In this document: piece after piece, positions 5,914 through 13,424 of the stretch | How positions within the stretch are numbered: the stretch's first letter is position 1 | Layout: every line of letters begins with the position of its first letter | From: Nitrososphaerota archaeon | GTDB lineage: Archaea; Thermoproteota; Nitrososphaeria; Nitrososphaerales; UBA57 | Reading direction: 5' to 3' | DNA length: 18,866 nt | Assembly: GCA_016180375.1 (NCBI GenBank) | Contig: JACPBJ010000069.1 | Location: 1-18,866 of the forward strand | The notes under the pieces: model-generated | Told to the model about the DNA's origin: nothing | Database searches by the model: none | Seen by the model: only the letters and a program-made list of their open reading frames with translations | Position numbers and translations under genes: made by a program

Positions 5914-6113
5914 GCAAAACTAGAAGTCCGATGAACATCTCCCAGATAACAAGAGCAATCAGAGCGGAGGGAGGGACGGCGTCAAGAAGGATAGTTGGAA
6001 AGAAATTAGCATCTGTGGAATCTAGTGGTTTAGTCAAGATGTTAACTGGCAAAAAAGGCGAGAAGCTGTATCTGAGAAAATTTCTCGCCAAAGAATTAAA
6101 CTCAAGGGTTTGA
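5886..6113 (+). CDS. Winged helix-turn-helix DNA-binding protein (possibly missing its N terminus)
   Basis: The 75-residue product from ATG 5886 fits a winged helix: a first helix (ERHILENLSK), then MNISQITRAI, a recognition region TASRRIVGKKLASVESSGLV, and a wing KMLTGKKGEKLYLRKF. This is the layout of MarR/ArsR-like or related archaeal regulators. No ligand or metal site is visible. The frame is open upstream to 5859 without a start codon, and the preceding frame carries a coiled coil that would join it after a one-base shift. GGAGG at 5864-5868 is 17 bases before this ATG, too far for normal use. A perfect dyad at 5693-5712 is a candidate operator for it. Confidence 0.6.
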   Translation: MERHILENLSKTRSPMNISQITRAIRAEGGTASRRIVGKKLASVESSGLVKMLTGKKGEKLYLRKFLAKELNSRV

Positions 6114-6121
6114 GCTTTAGG

Positions 6122-6130
6122 GCTTATATT
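6122..6130 (+). promoter_or_regulatory. TATA-like box for the BtuF-like gene
   Basis: GCTTATATT is centred about 26 nt before the GTG start at 6152, which fits a leaderless transcript. GAGG at 6144-6147 is only four bases before the GTG and may add little. Confidence 0.5.
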
Positions 6131-6151
6131 GCTCCTTTTTAATGAGGGATT

Positions 6152-7099
6152 GTGGCCTTTCAGAGAATAGTTTCCCTTCTTCCCACAGCGACCGAGATTC
6201 TTTTTGCTCTTGGTGTTGGAGAAAAGGTTGTAGCAGTTAGTCACGAATGTGATTACCCTCCTGAGGCGAATTCAACGACCAGAATTCTATCCACCAATGT
6301 TGACACAACAAAAAGTAGCCGGGAAATTGATGAGCAAGTGGCTTCAATGTTCGCTGAAGGCCAGAACATTTACCGCATTGATGGCAATTTGCTAAGATCA
6401 ATTCAGCCTGATTTGGTAATAACTCAGACTCAGTGCCGGGTATGCGCAGTGTATTATGATGAAGTTCAGCAGACAGTTGAGGAAGTCAGCTCCATAGCTG
6501 AGGTGCTTCCGCTAGAGGCTAATGGAATTGATGACATTTTCAGCAACATAATGAAAGTAGCTAAGCTGGTAGGAGCAGAATCTAAAGCAGATGAAATCAT
6601 TGGAAGTATAAAGAACAGAGTAGAAAATATCAGAGGAACGACAACGAACGCTACGAAAGTTTCAACCTGCTTCATCGAATGGCTTGACCCAATCTACTTG
6701 GGCGGGCACTGGGTGCCTGAAATGATAGAGATTGCTGGAGGCTATCAACCATTACAGCAAAAATGGAAACCCTCAATTCCAAGAAAATGGGAGCAAGTTG
6801 TAGAAGTTAAACCTGATATTCTAGTAATTTGCCCTTGCAGCTACAAGATAAGCCGGACGCTACAAGAATTCCCACTTCTTGCATCTAAGCAAGACTGGAT
6901 CAAAATTCCTGCCGTGAAGAATAGTCGAGTATTCGTTGCAGATGAATCATATTTTAGCAGGAGTGGACCAAGATTCATTGATGGGTTGGAGATTCTAGCT
7001 TCGATAATTCATCCGGAGATTTTTGGAAATAAATTCCTGCAGGGAAAAGGGATTCTTCACATGTCAACAATAGCTCAACCAAATAGAAATTCTTGTTAA
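6152..7099 (+). CDS. BtuF-like periplasmic-binding-fold protein without signal peptide
   Basis: The 315-residue product belongs to the helical-backbone metal/cobalamin receptor fold (COG0614). RIVSLLPTATEILFALG at the N terminus, HECDYPPEA, a QPDLVITQTQCRVC region near residue 90-97 and WLDPIYLGGHWVPEMIEIAGG are typical of the cobalamin-binding branch. Unlike transport receptors it starts directly with the fold: there is no signal peptide, lipobox or membrane helix, so it should stay in the cytosol. No ABC permease or ATPase gene is next to it. A role in cobalamin or metal-cofactor handling is inferred; transport is not supported. The GTG start agrees with the upstream TATA-like box. The last 20 residues are poorly conserved in appearance. 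Confidence 0.82.
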   Translation: MAFQRIVSLLPTATEILFALGVGEKVVAVSHECDYPPEANSTTRILSTNVDTTKSSREIDEQVASMFAEGQNIYRIDGNLLRSIQPDLVITQTQCRVCAVYYDEVQQTVEEVSSIAEVLPLEANGIDDIFSNIMKVAKLVGAESKADEIIGSIKNRVENIRGTTTNATKVSTCFIEWLDPIYLGGHWVPEMIEIAGGYQPLQQKWKPSIPRKWEQVVEVKPDILVICPCSYKISRTLQEFPLLASKQDWIKIPAVKNSRVFVADESYFSRSGPRFIDGLEILASIIHPEIFGNKFLQGKGILHMSTIAQPNRNSC

Positions 7100-7127
7100 T
7101 CCTTATTAGGACTCGTTGACTTGAGAT

Positions 7128-8795
7128 TTGCAGGTGACTGGTACACTCAATTCAAGGAAGATCACAATTACTGCTGCCCTTCCTTATGCAAACGGGGAAA
7201 TACATCCCGGCCATATCACATCAACGTACCTGCCTCCAGACATTTTCGCCAGATACAGCAGGCTGATGGGCTACGATGTAGTATTTACATGCGCAAGCGA
7301 CGACTTCGGAACTCCTATCCTGATAGAGGCGGAGAAGGCAAAGAAAACTCCTGAGGAGCATGTTGCTTACTGGAACAAAAGGGACAGCGAGGATTTTAGC
7401 GCTTTAGGCATATCGTTTGACATCTTTTACAAGACAAGCTCTAAAGAAAATGTTGAGCTGGTACAGTATTTCTTTAGGAAACTTTACGAAAAGAAATACA
7501 TCTACAAGGAGACTGTTATCCAGCCCTATTGCGGATATGACAAAAAATTCCTACCTGACAGATACATCATAGGAACCTGTCCTTATTGCGAGGCAGAAAG
7601 GCAGTATTCAGATGGCTGTGAGAATTGCGGCAGAGCCTTCACTCACGGTGAAATAAAGAACCCGCAATGTGCTATCTGCGGGAGAACTCCTATCCAAAAG
7701 ACGAGCGAACATTATTTCTTCAAATTATCAAGCTTCTCTTCAGCTCTCAAAGAATGGTTAACAAGAAATGAAAAACTGCAATCCGAAGTGAAAAATTATG
7801 TCTTAAAGTGGATAGAAGATGGTTTGCGTGATTGGGATGTAACTCGCGATATCTCTTGGGGTGTCCCGATTCCTTTGGAGGAGGCTAAAGGCAAGGTTCT
7901 CTACGGATGGTTCGACAATCATCTCTGCTACATTTCAACAACTGTTCTCTATCTGGACAGAAATGGAAAGAATGGCAAGGAATTCTGGAATTCATCGGAA
8001 ATCTATCATTACATTGGCAAGGACATCGTCTATCATCACTACCTTTTCCTGCCCGCAATGAGATTAGGATTGGAGGAAGAGTACAAACTACCCGAGTACA
8101 TCCCGACAAGAGGACATCTACTGTTGCAGGGAAAGAAATTCTCGAAGAGCAGAGGATGGTATATTGGATTAAGAGAGTTTCTTGACAAGTTTCCTCCTGA
8201 CTACTTGAGGTTCTACCTCTCCAGAATAACTCCATATGATCAATCAGACATCAACTTTGACTGGGACGATTTCGAAGCCAAGATCAACAACGAATTAGTT
8301 GCTAATGCTGGCAACTTCCTTTACAGAGCATTAAGCTTGCTTCAATCCAGAGCAGGAGGCGTAGTTCCCAATCCGACTAACTACGATGATGCAGACAAGA
8401 GGTTCGTCGAAAAAATCAAAAAAATTGCATCTACAGCTGGAGAGCAGATCGAAAGCAATGAACTCGATAAAGCCCTAAAGTCAATTCTCGAATTCTCATC
8501 GGCATGCAACGAATACTTCCAGAGCAAGGCTCCGTGGAAACAGAAAGAGGCCAACGAAAACTGTCTCTACCTTGCCATCAATGCTGCAAGAACTTTGGGC
8601 ATTCTGCTTTCACCCTATATCCCATTTTCAATCGAGAAACTTTCCAAACAGCTCAACATAGATGTAAATCAGACATGGGACTCTGCTTCTGAACTTGCGA
8701 TAAAGCCAGGGCACAAGATAGGGAAGCCAGAGATACTGTTCAAGAAGATCGAAAAAGAGCAGATAGAGGAGCAGAAAGCCAAGCTCAAAGGCTGA
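7128..8795 (+). CDS. metG: Methionyl-tRNA synthetase
   Basis: Class I enzyme that charges tRNA-Met for initiation and elongation. The HIGH-type motif is HPGH at residues 26-29 inside ALPYANGEIHPGHI, and the KMSKS-type motif is KFSKS at 337-341. Zinc-binding cysteines are in CPYC (151-154), CENC (164-167) and CAIC (181-184). FLPDRY, WGVPIP and YFFKLS are also family blocks, followed by the helical anticodon-binding domain. At 555 residues it lacks the extra C-terminal EMAP/Trbp111-like tRNA-binding domain seen in many homologues. Start is uncertain: TTG 7128 or GTG 7134; a TATA-like CCTTATTAGG at 7101-7110 fits a leaderless start at either. Confidence 0.96.
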   Translation: MQVTGTLNSRKITITAALPYANGEIHPGHITSTYLPPDIFARYSRLMGYDVVFTCASDDFGTPILIEAEKAKKTPEEHVAYWNKRDSEDFSALGISFDIFYKTSSKENVELVQYFFRKLYEKKYIYKETVIQPYCGYDKKFLPDRYIIGTCPYCEAERQYSDGCENCGRAFTHGEIKNPQCAICGRTPIQKTSEHYFFKLSSFSSALKEWLTRNEKLQSEVKNYVLKWIEDGLRDWDVTRDISWGVPIPLEEAKGKVLYGWFDNHLCYISTTVLYLDRNGKNGKEFWNSSEIYHYIGKDIVYHHYLFLPAMRLGLEEEYKLPEYIPTRGHLLLQGKKFSKSRGWYIGLREFLDKFPPDYLRFYLSRITPYDQSDINFDWDDFEAKINNELVANAGNFLYRALSLLQSRAGGVVPNPTNYDDADKRFVEKIKKIASTAGEQIESNELDKALKSILEFSSACNEYFQSKAPWKQKEANENCLYLAINAARTLGILLSPYIPFSIEKLSKQLNIDVNQTWDSASELAIKPGHKIGKPEILFKKIEKEQIEEQKAKLKG

Positions 8796-8842
8796 TCATA
8801 AAAGAACTACGTTTAAGAGGCGCTCCCCTCTGGCATAGTGTG

Positions 8843-9001
8843 ATGCCCGTCTGTCCTAAATGCGGCAAGGTCGTCAAAGACCTTAGCAAGCATCTACGAA
8901 GGGGAAGGTGCAAGGTCAAGAAAAGGGCAAAGGGAAGTTCGCCATTACCCGGAAGCCCAGAAGAGCGTATAGAAAGGATAGGCAGGCTCGGCGGATGGTA
9001 G
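8843..9001 (+). CDS. C2HC zinc-finger small protein
   Basis: ATG 8843 encodes 52 residues with one zinc finger: C4, C7, H17, C23 (C-x2-C-x9-H-x5-C), followed by a basic RRGRCKVKKRAKG segment, suggesting nucleic-acid binding. TTTAAG at 8812-8817 is about 28 nt upstream and fits a leaderless mRNA. The gene overlaps the GNAT start by seven bases. The last 22 residues are less natural than what the next frame encodes over the same bases (KGKFAITRKPRRAYRKDRQARR), so the true protein may run into that frame, through an indel at the run of A and G near 8918-8937. Confidence 0.6.
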   Translation: MPVCPKCGKVVKDLSKHLRRGRCKVKKRAKGSSPLPGSPEERIERIGRLGGW

Positions 9002-9522
9002 GCATCATACGCAAATGCAGCAGAAACGACTTCGACGCCATCTATTCAATCATCAATGATGCGGCTGAAGCGTACAAAGGCGTCATTCCTAATGATTGCT
9101 GGAAAGAACCCTACATGGCCAAGGAAGAATTGCAGCATGAGATTGACAACGGAGTGATGTTCTGGGGGTATGAGGAGAATGTAGAGATATTTGGTATCAT
9201 GGGACTCCAAGATGTAAAAGACATAGCGCTCATAAGGCATGCATATGTTCGCACAGGCAAGGGAAACCAAGGTATAGGAGGCAAATTATTGCGCTATCTC
9301 CAAAAACAGACTGCGAAACCAGTTCTGATGGGGACATGGAAAGATGCTCTATGGGCAATTAAATTCTATGAAAAGCATGGTTTCGAACTAGTTACAGAAC
9401 AAGAAAAAGATAGATTGTTAAGAAAATACTGGTCTCTCCCAGATCGCCAAATAGAAACCTCAGTAGTTTTGGCCGATCAAAAATGGCTCAGAGCCAATAG
9501 CAAGCACAGTTTCTCGGTATAA
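8995..9522 (+). CDS. GNAT family N-acetyltransferase
   Basis: From ATG 8995 the product is 175 residues with a normal GNAT layout: an N-terminal IIRKCSRNDFDAIYSIIND segment, a central beta strand region (MFWGYEENVEIFGIMGLQ), the acetyl-CoA loop RTGKGNQGIGGKLLRYL, and the C-terminal WAIKFYEKHGFEL motif followed by LLRKYWSLPDRQIETSVVLA. The acceptor substrate cannot be predicted. The frame is open upstream to 8908, where a longer product would carry a basic extension, but that stretch overlaps the zinc-finger gene and is more probably part of it. The start overlaps the zinc-finger stop, implying translational coupling. Confidence 0.85.
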   Translation: MVGIIRKCSRNDFDAIYSIINDAAEAYKGVIPNDCWKEPYMAKEELQHEIDNGVMFWGYEENVEIFGIMGLQDVKDIALIRHAYVRTGKGNQGIGGKLLRYLQKQTAKPVLMGTWKDALWAIKFYEKHGFELVTEQEKDRLLRKYWSLPDRQIETSVVLADQKWLRANSKHSFSV

Positions 9523-9820
9523 TACGAGTCAGAGTGTAACCTACTCTGCCAGTAGTAAATTACTTTAGTACTCGGTTCATATCAGCATCTGCTACAATTG
9601 TAAGAACAAAACTCTACAATGTCGCTCAGGTACTCATCTTGCTTTATATTGCAGCCCCCTCCCTAGCTTTTGTGCAGGGGCACGCCAAGCATCTATGACT
9701 CTAGCAGTATAGTACTCTACTCATTTACTACACTCGCTTTATGTTGCATCCTCCTTAGACATAGAGATCAGAGGAGAGCAAGAAACCGAAGAGGCTTTAT
9801 TCCATCCATAAGAAGATTTG
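9523..9820 (+). other. Noncoding region with hairpin and imperfect direct repeats
   Basis: No convincing gene is seen in these 298 bases. CAGAGT (9530-9535) and ACTCTG (9543-9548) form a hairpin just after the GNAT stop and may end its transcript. A segment starting GCTTTATATTGCAGCC at 9641 recurs as GCTTTATGTTGCATCC at 9736, and a shorter GCTTTATTCCATCC is at 9794; each contains a TATA-like CTTTAT. The last one lies about 24 nt before the ATG at 9821 and is the probable promoter of the propeller gene. A startless frame over 9600-9699 reads like a signal peptide. Confidence 0.45.
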
Positions 9821-11263
9821 ATGACGAAATTGAACAGGATGTTTGCTTTCATAATTACGATTGGATTCTCGATAATGTTACCCTTGGCATCAGCTCAAGC
9901 AGGAGAGCAACCAGATGTCTATATCAGAGAGGTTGTAATTCCCCGCCCGCATCTTGGCCCTCTGGCCATTTTGTATGCTCAAGGAGGCAGTGTATGGTTT
10001 ACTCTAGACGGCTCTAATGCCCTAGGAGTGTTCTATCTGGTAAATGGCTCGTTTACGATCTATGACGTTCCTTTCAGGCCGCCAAGACCTGTCAGCCAAT
10101 ATGGGATGGAGGGCATCGCTGTGGACAGGAACGGAATGATATGGTTTACGCATTCTAGCACGTCAAGGATTGTCAGATTCGATCCAAGATCAGAAACATT
10201 CTCCGCCACTGTCATAGGGATTAATGCTTCTGCCTTTAGGCTTCTTGCCGACAACTCTGGCAACATCTGGTATACGGACATTCGAAACAGCAAAATCGGT
10301 TTTTTGGCATTAGACGGCTCCAATACCCAATTTGATTTGCCAACTCAAGAATCCGGGCCTGCAGGGCTCACCTTTGACTCATCAGGAAAGATTTGGTTCA
10401 CCGAAACATTTGCAAAGAAAGTTGGCGTTTTTGATCCGAAAACTCGTACCGTAACAGAGTTCTCTCCCCCGAGGGATTTCTTGAATTCTCCGGTTGGAAT
10501 CGTTGTAGACCAAGATGGGATAGTATGGGTTGCCGACCACGGTGGCTCAGAAGTAGTTCGCTTTGACCCCAAGGCCAGCTCATGGCGGAAATTTGTAACC
10601 TCCAAGCCTCCTCCAGAAATATACCCTATCGCACTTCCAAACGATATCACGATCGATAAGCAAGGGAACCTATGGGTTACAGAGCACGCAGGAAACAAGA
10701 TCGCGCGCTTTGACCCCAGAACCGAACTGCTGACAGAGTACGTTATACCAACATCTCCAGCAATAACCCTATGGCTAGCACTTGACGAAGGAGGCGGCAT
10801 CTGGTTCGCAGAAGCTCAGGGAGGTAAGATAGCTAGGCTAGATCCGTCAAAACCTCCGCCATTTTCCTTGGCGCTATCTGCCGACGCGATATCCGTTCCT
10901 CTTGGAGGGCAGGCAAGCCTATCCGCGAATATCGACTTCTCTAGAAGCACAACTCCAGTAACAGTTTCGACATATGGATTGCCAGTTACGATGAAAGCCG
11001 TTGCGAACATCTCTGCTCAGGCGGATAACTCCCAAAAATCTAACATTCAGGTAATTGCGGATCATTCGACTGACGAAGGCACATATTATTTGTCTATCAG
11101 CGCAAGCGATGGAAAGGTTCAACAAACTAGAACCGTTATGGTAAAGGTGGAGGCCAACAGGTCACAGCAGGGTGATGGCTTGTTGTATTCAGTAATCATC
11201 GTTACGATAATTATTGCCGGGGTCGGTCTGGCAGTAGTGTTGTTCCGTCGTATGTGGCGTTAA
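9821..11263 (+). CDS. Secreted, membrane-anchored beta-propeller protein (Vgb/streptogramin lyase-like)
   Basis: From ATG 9821 the product has 480 residues. Residues 1-27 are a signal peptide (basic start, hydrophobic core, LASAQA end). Residues about 30-345 contain at least seven blades of the pattern G-x-[IVL]-W-[FVY]-[TA]-[ED]…[KR]-[IV]-x-x-[FL]-D-P, for example GKIWFTETFAKKVGVFDP and GNLWVTEHAGNKIARFDP. About 350-445 is a beta-rich Ig-like segment, then a membrane helix (454-475) and a basic end (RRMWR), placing the propeller outside the cell. Vgb lyases of bacteria open streptogramin B antibiotics, but this propeller family is broad and archaeal members are mostly uncharacterised; binding or carbohydrate-related functions are as likely. 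The TTG at 9818 is a weaker start than the ATG. Confidence 0.85.
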   Translation: MTKLNRMFAFIITIGFSIMLPLASAQAGEQPDVYIREVVIPRPHLGPLAILYAQGGSVWFTLDGSNALGVFYLVNGSFTIYDVPFRPPRPVSQYGMEGIAVDRNGMIWFTHSSTSRIVRFDPRSETFSATVIGINASAFRLLADNSGNIWYTDIRNSKIGFLALDGSNTQFDLPTQESGPAGLTFDSSGKIWFTETFAKKVGVFDPKTRTVTEFSPPRDFLNSPVGIVVDQDGIVWVADHGGSEVVRFDPKASSWRKFVTSKPPPEIYPIALPNDITIDKQGNLWVTEHAGNKIARFDPRTELLTEYVIPTSPAITLWLALDEGGGIWFAEAQGGKIARLDPSKPPPFSLALSADAISVPLGGQASLSANIDFSRSTTPVTVSTYGLPVTMKAVANISAQADNSQKSNIQVIADHSTDEGTYYLSISASDGKVQQTRTVMVKVEANRSQQGDGLLYSVIIVTIIIAGVGLAVVLFRRMWR

Positions 11264-11305
11264 CCTGACTATTATTACGACCATGGCGAGGCAGTTTTAT
11301 GAAAT

Positions 11306-12079
11306 TCATACCAATTTCAACTTGGCGAGAAGGTTCTGAAAGGTTTGTTCTGATGGCTCCTTCTTGTACTCCCTCAAAGGCTGTATTATTGCCCCGACAT
11401 CTTTCAAAGACAGTCGTTTCCTGACCGTATTGGCAACGGGTCCTCCAATGAATAGATATTGTGCTGCGGAGGTTACGTTTGAAACTCTCCTCTTTTGGCT
11501 AGCGGTCTCAAAATCCAGTATTGTCACTTTTTCATCGACGAGAACGTGCTTCCGAAGGTTGCTTATCTCTCCATGATCTAATCCAATAGAATCAAGAGCA
11601 AAGCATTGCTTGAGCAAATCTTTGATGCGGTTTCTGAGAACTTGCGTGGATCCCTTTCCCTTAAGGTTCTTGACCCATGTTGGAATATCTGTACCTCCAA
11701 TAAGTTCCATAGCAAGGAAGTTCTTTGTATGTGCAAAGACTTGTGGCCCGACACCGACTTTATTCGCAAGCTTCTGTAGCCGGGTTTCTCTCGCAACGCC
11801 TGGTCTGTTGGAATCGACCCTTCTGATTTTTAGAGCAACCAGTTTTCCATCAAGCCAAACCTTCACAACCATACTGGTGCATCCTTTACCGAGTATGCGA
11901 ACATCTCCAATTTGAACGCTGCCTGAAAACTCGATTTTCTTTATCCCAAGACTCCTGAGTTCTATAATCCTTGCTTTGCAAATCTGTGCCGAGCCGTTAG
12001 GGTAGGCTAGAATACTATTCCAAGGCGGCTTGGAGAGATCGTCAACTGCAACAAGCGATGATCTTACTTGTTGTAGCAA
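11306..12079 (-). CDS. COG2112-type predicted Ser/Thr protein kinase
   Basis: The 257-residue protein is a minimal, RIO-like archaeal kinase. A glycine-rich loop GKGCTSMVVKV is at 64-74, the ATP lysine K84 in VALK, a catalytic-loop equivalent LDHGEISN at 167-174, and a DFE triplet (189-191) in place of DFG. The IRRVDSNRPGVARE block after the lysine is typical of COG2112. The substrate is unknown. The TTG start at 12079 lies inside the end of cca, overlapping it by 38 bp in another frame; no later in-frame start exists before the kinase core, so the overlap seems real. It is the last gene of the thpR-cca-kinase unit, suggesting a link to RNA metabolism. Confidence 0.85.
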   Translation of the reverse strand: MLQQVRSSLVAVDDLSKPPWNSILAYPNGSAQICKARIIELRSLGIKKIEFSGSVQIGDVRILGKGCTSMVVKVWLDGKLVALKIRRVDSNRPGVARETRLQKLANKVGVGPQVFAHTKNFLAMELIGGTDIPTWVKNLKGKGSTQVLRNRIKDLLKQCFALDSIGLDHGEISNLRKHVLVDEKVTILDFETASQKRRVSNVTSAAQYLFIGGPVANTVRKRLSLKDVGAIIQPLREYKKEPSEQTFQNLLAKLKLV

Positions 12080-13424
12080 CCTCTGCTACAGCCTCCTTTA
12101 ACCAGTTTCTCTTCTGAGCAAATTTTGAAATTTCTGTTCCAATCATAACACGCTCGGTCTTGCGTACTTCATCCTGCAAACCAGCGGATATGCCTGATGT
12201 TTCTATGCCCTCATCTAGCAAATAGCTAAAAGCATCTTTGGCGGTGCGAATTCCTCTGTTTCCGAGGGAATAAACCCGACCATCACCCCCCACAAAAAGA
12301 ATGTCTGACCTATTCTTGTTTGCTTCAATAAACTTAAGGCTATCACTTGAGAAACTTGTTTCTGGACCTATTCTTGCCTTCTGATCAGGTAATTGAATTC
12401 CTTCGAGCAAGAACACGAAGGCACTCTCTTTTTTGTCGTCGCTAGCTGCTATACTGCGAAGCACTCTGAAATTTTGATCGATTAGGTGTTTTTCAAGATG
12501 TAGTATGCTCTTGTTCAGCTGGCCCCAGAGCTTGTCTACGGTTCTTTCTTTGTGCCTGAATGTGACAATTGCAACATTGCTCAGTACCGCTTTCTTCGGA
12601 ATTGGTACAGGTCTCCTAAACTCGAAATATTTTATGCTTGGTCGTTCAAGGAATAAACTCGCACCTAGGATGAATTCAGCGACTTTTTGTTTTGATATTG
12701 CCGCGCCAAGATTTCTTCTGGGATCAACAGGGTCGAGAATTATTATGGGGGTATCATGCAACTGCGCAAAAGGCTTGTCAAGGTCGGACTGAACTATCGA
12801 ATCGCCAAATTTGACATTGCTAATACCTCTTAAAGTATCAAGGAAGGTTCCGAATTTTAAGATCAGAACCTCAGTAACATAACCGCTGAACCCTTTAGTC
12901 TTAATCTCGGCTCCATAGATTCCCAAACCTTTCAAGAAACGTTTGAGTAATCTAGCTTCACTCCTCATAGCATCGTCAAACCTCTCTCTGATCAGCTCTG
13001 TATGGTATGGCGATCTGTCTGCAGCGCTCATCCACTCTCCTTTTGGCACATCATAGCATGCTACTACGTTTACCTTGACGCCTCTAACCCAAGCCTCAAC
13101 ATAAGGATGCTCAGAGTATCTCATGTATGGTCCATGGCCTCTCAGCGCAGCTTTGCCTATTTCGATGCCTAGTTTCCCGAGCTCTTCCTTAGTAAGCAGT
13201 GCTGGAGCCTTCACGAATATGTCTATGTCAGCGTCTCCTGCAATCCACGTTCCCTTTGCAAAAGAGCCTGCAAGCAGAGGCTTCAGAGGTAATTTCTTGC
13301 TCATGCATACCTTCTCTACCCTCTTTAGAGCATAATTCGCTATTCCCGTTAATCGCTTCTGCTCTTTCGGAGAGGGTTCAGCGAGCCTGCGAGCTGCTTT
13401 GAGAACTAAATCGTATTTTTGCAT
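12042..13424 (-). CDS. cca: CCA-adding tRNA nucleotidyltransferase, class I (archaeal)
   Basis: The enzyme adds or repairs the 3' CCA of tRNAs. At 460 residues it has normal archaeal length. The nucleotidyltransferase signature is LAGSFAKGTWIAGDADIDIF, with D66 and D68 as the first two metal ligands. The YSEHPYVEAWVRGVKV block and SAADRSPYHTELIRERF, then GIYGAEIKTKGFSGYVTEVLIL, are the standard archaeal blocks. The expected third carboxylate (VDVVPCY in most homologues as I recall them) reads VNVVACY here, giving N119. Despite this the rest looks intact. ATG 13424 abuts the TGA of the upstream ligase gene with no gap, and GGTGA just before it may act as ribosome binding site. Confidence 0.94.
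   Translation of the reverse strand: MQKYDLVLKAARRLAEPSPKEQKRLTGIANYALKRVEKVCMSKKLPLKPLLAGSFAKGTWIAGDADIDIFVKAPALLTKEELGKLGIEIGKAALRGHGPYMRYSEHPYVEAWVRGVKVNVVACYDVPKGEWMSAADRSPYHTELIRERFDDAMRSEARLLKRFLKGLGIYGAEIKTKGFSGYVTEVLILKFGTFLDTLRGISNVKFGDSIVQSDLDKPFAQLHDTPIIILDPVDPRRNLGAAISKQKVAEFILGASLFLERPSIKYFEFRRPVPIPKKAVLSNVAIVTFRHKERTVDKLWGQLNKSILHLEKHLIDQNFRVLRSIAASDDKKESAFVFLLEGIQLPDQKARIGPETSFSSDSLKFIEANKNRSDILFVGGDGRVYSLGNRGIRTAKDAFSYLLDEGIETSGISAGLQDEVRKTERVMIGTEISKFAQKRNWLKEAVAEVATTSKIIACCS

Noticed and set aside
5693..6244. 183-codon open frame on the minus strand
   Set aside because: It lies antisense to the winged-helix gene and the BtuF-like start. The plus-strand readings make recognisable domains, while this product is low-complexity Ser/Leu/Phe sequence without any family look or ribosome binding site.
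8908..8994. Using TTG/other start at 8908 for a longer GNAT
   Set aside because: The GNAT domain begins right after ATG 8995, and the added 29 residues are a basic segment overlapping the zinc-finger gene. Kept as a possible frame change instead of a GNAT N terminus.
9670..10017. 115-codon plus-strand frame starting in the intergenic region
   Set aside because: More than half overlaps the propeller gene in another frame, and the product is rich in Cys, Ser and Arg with no fold; it is a shadow frame.
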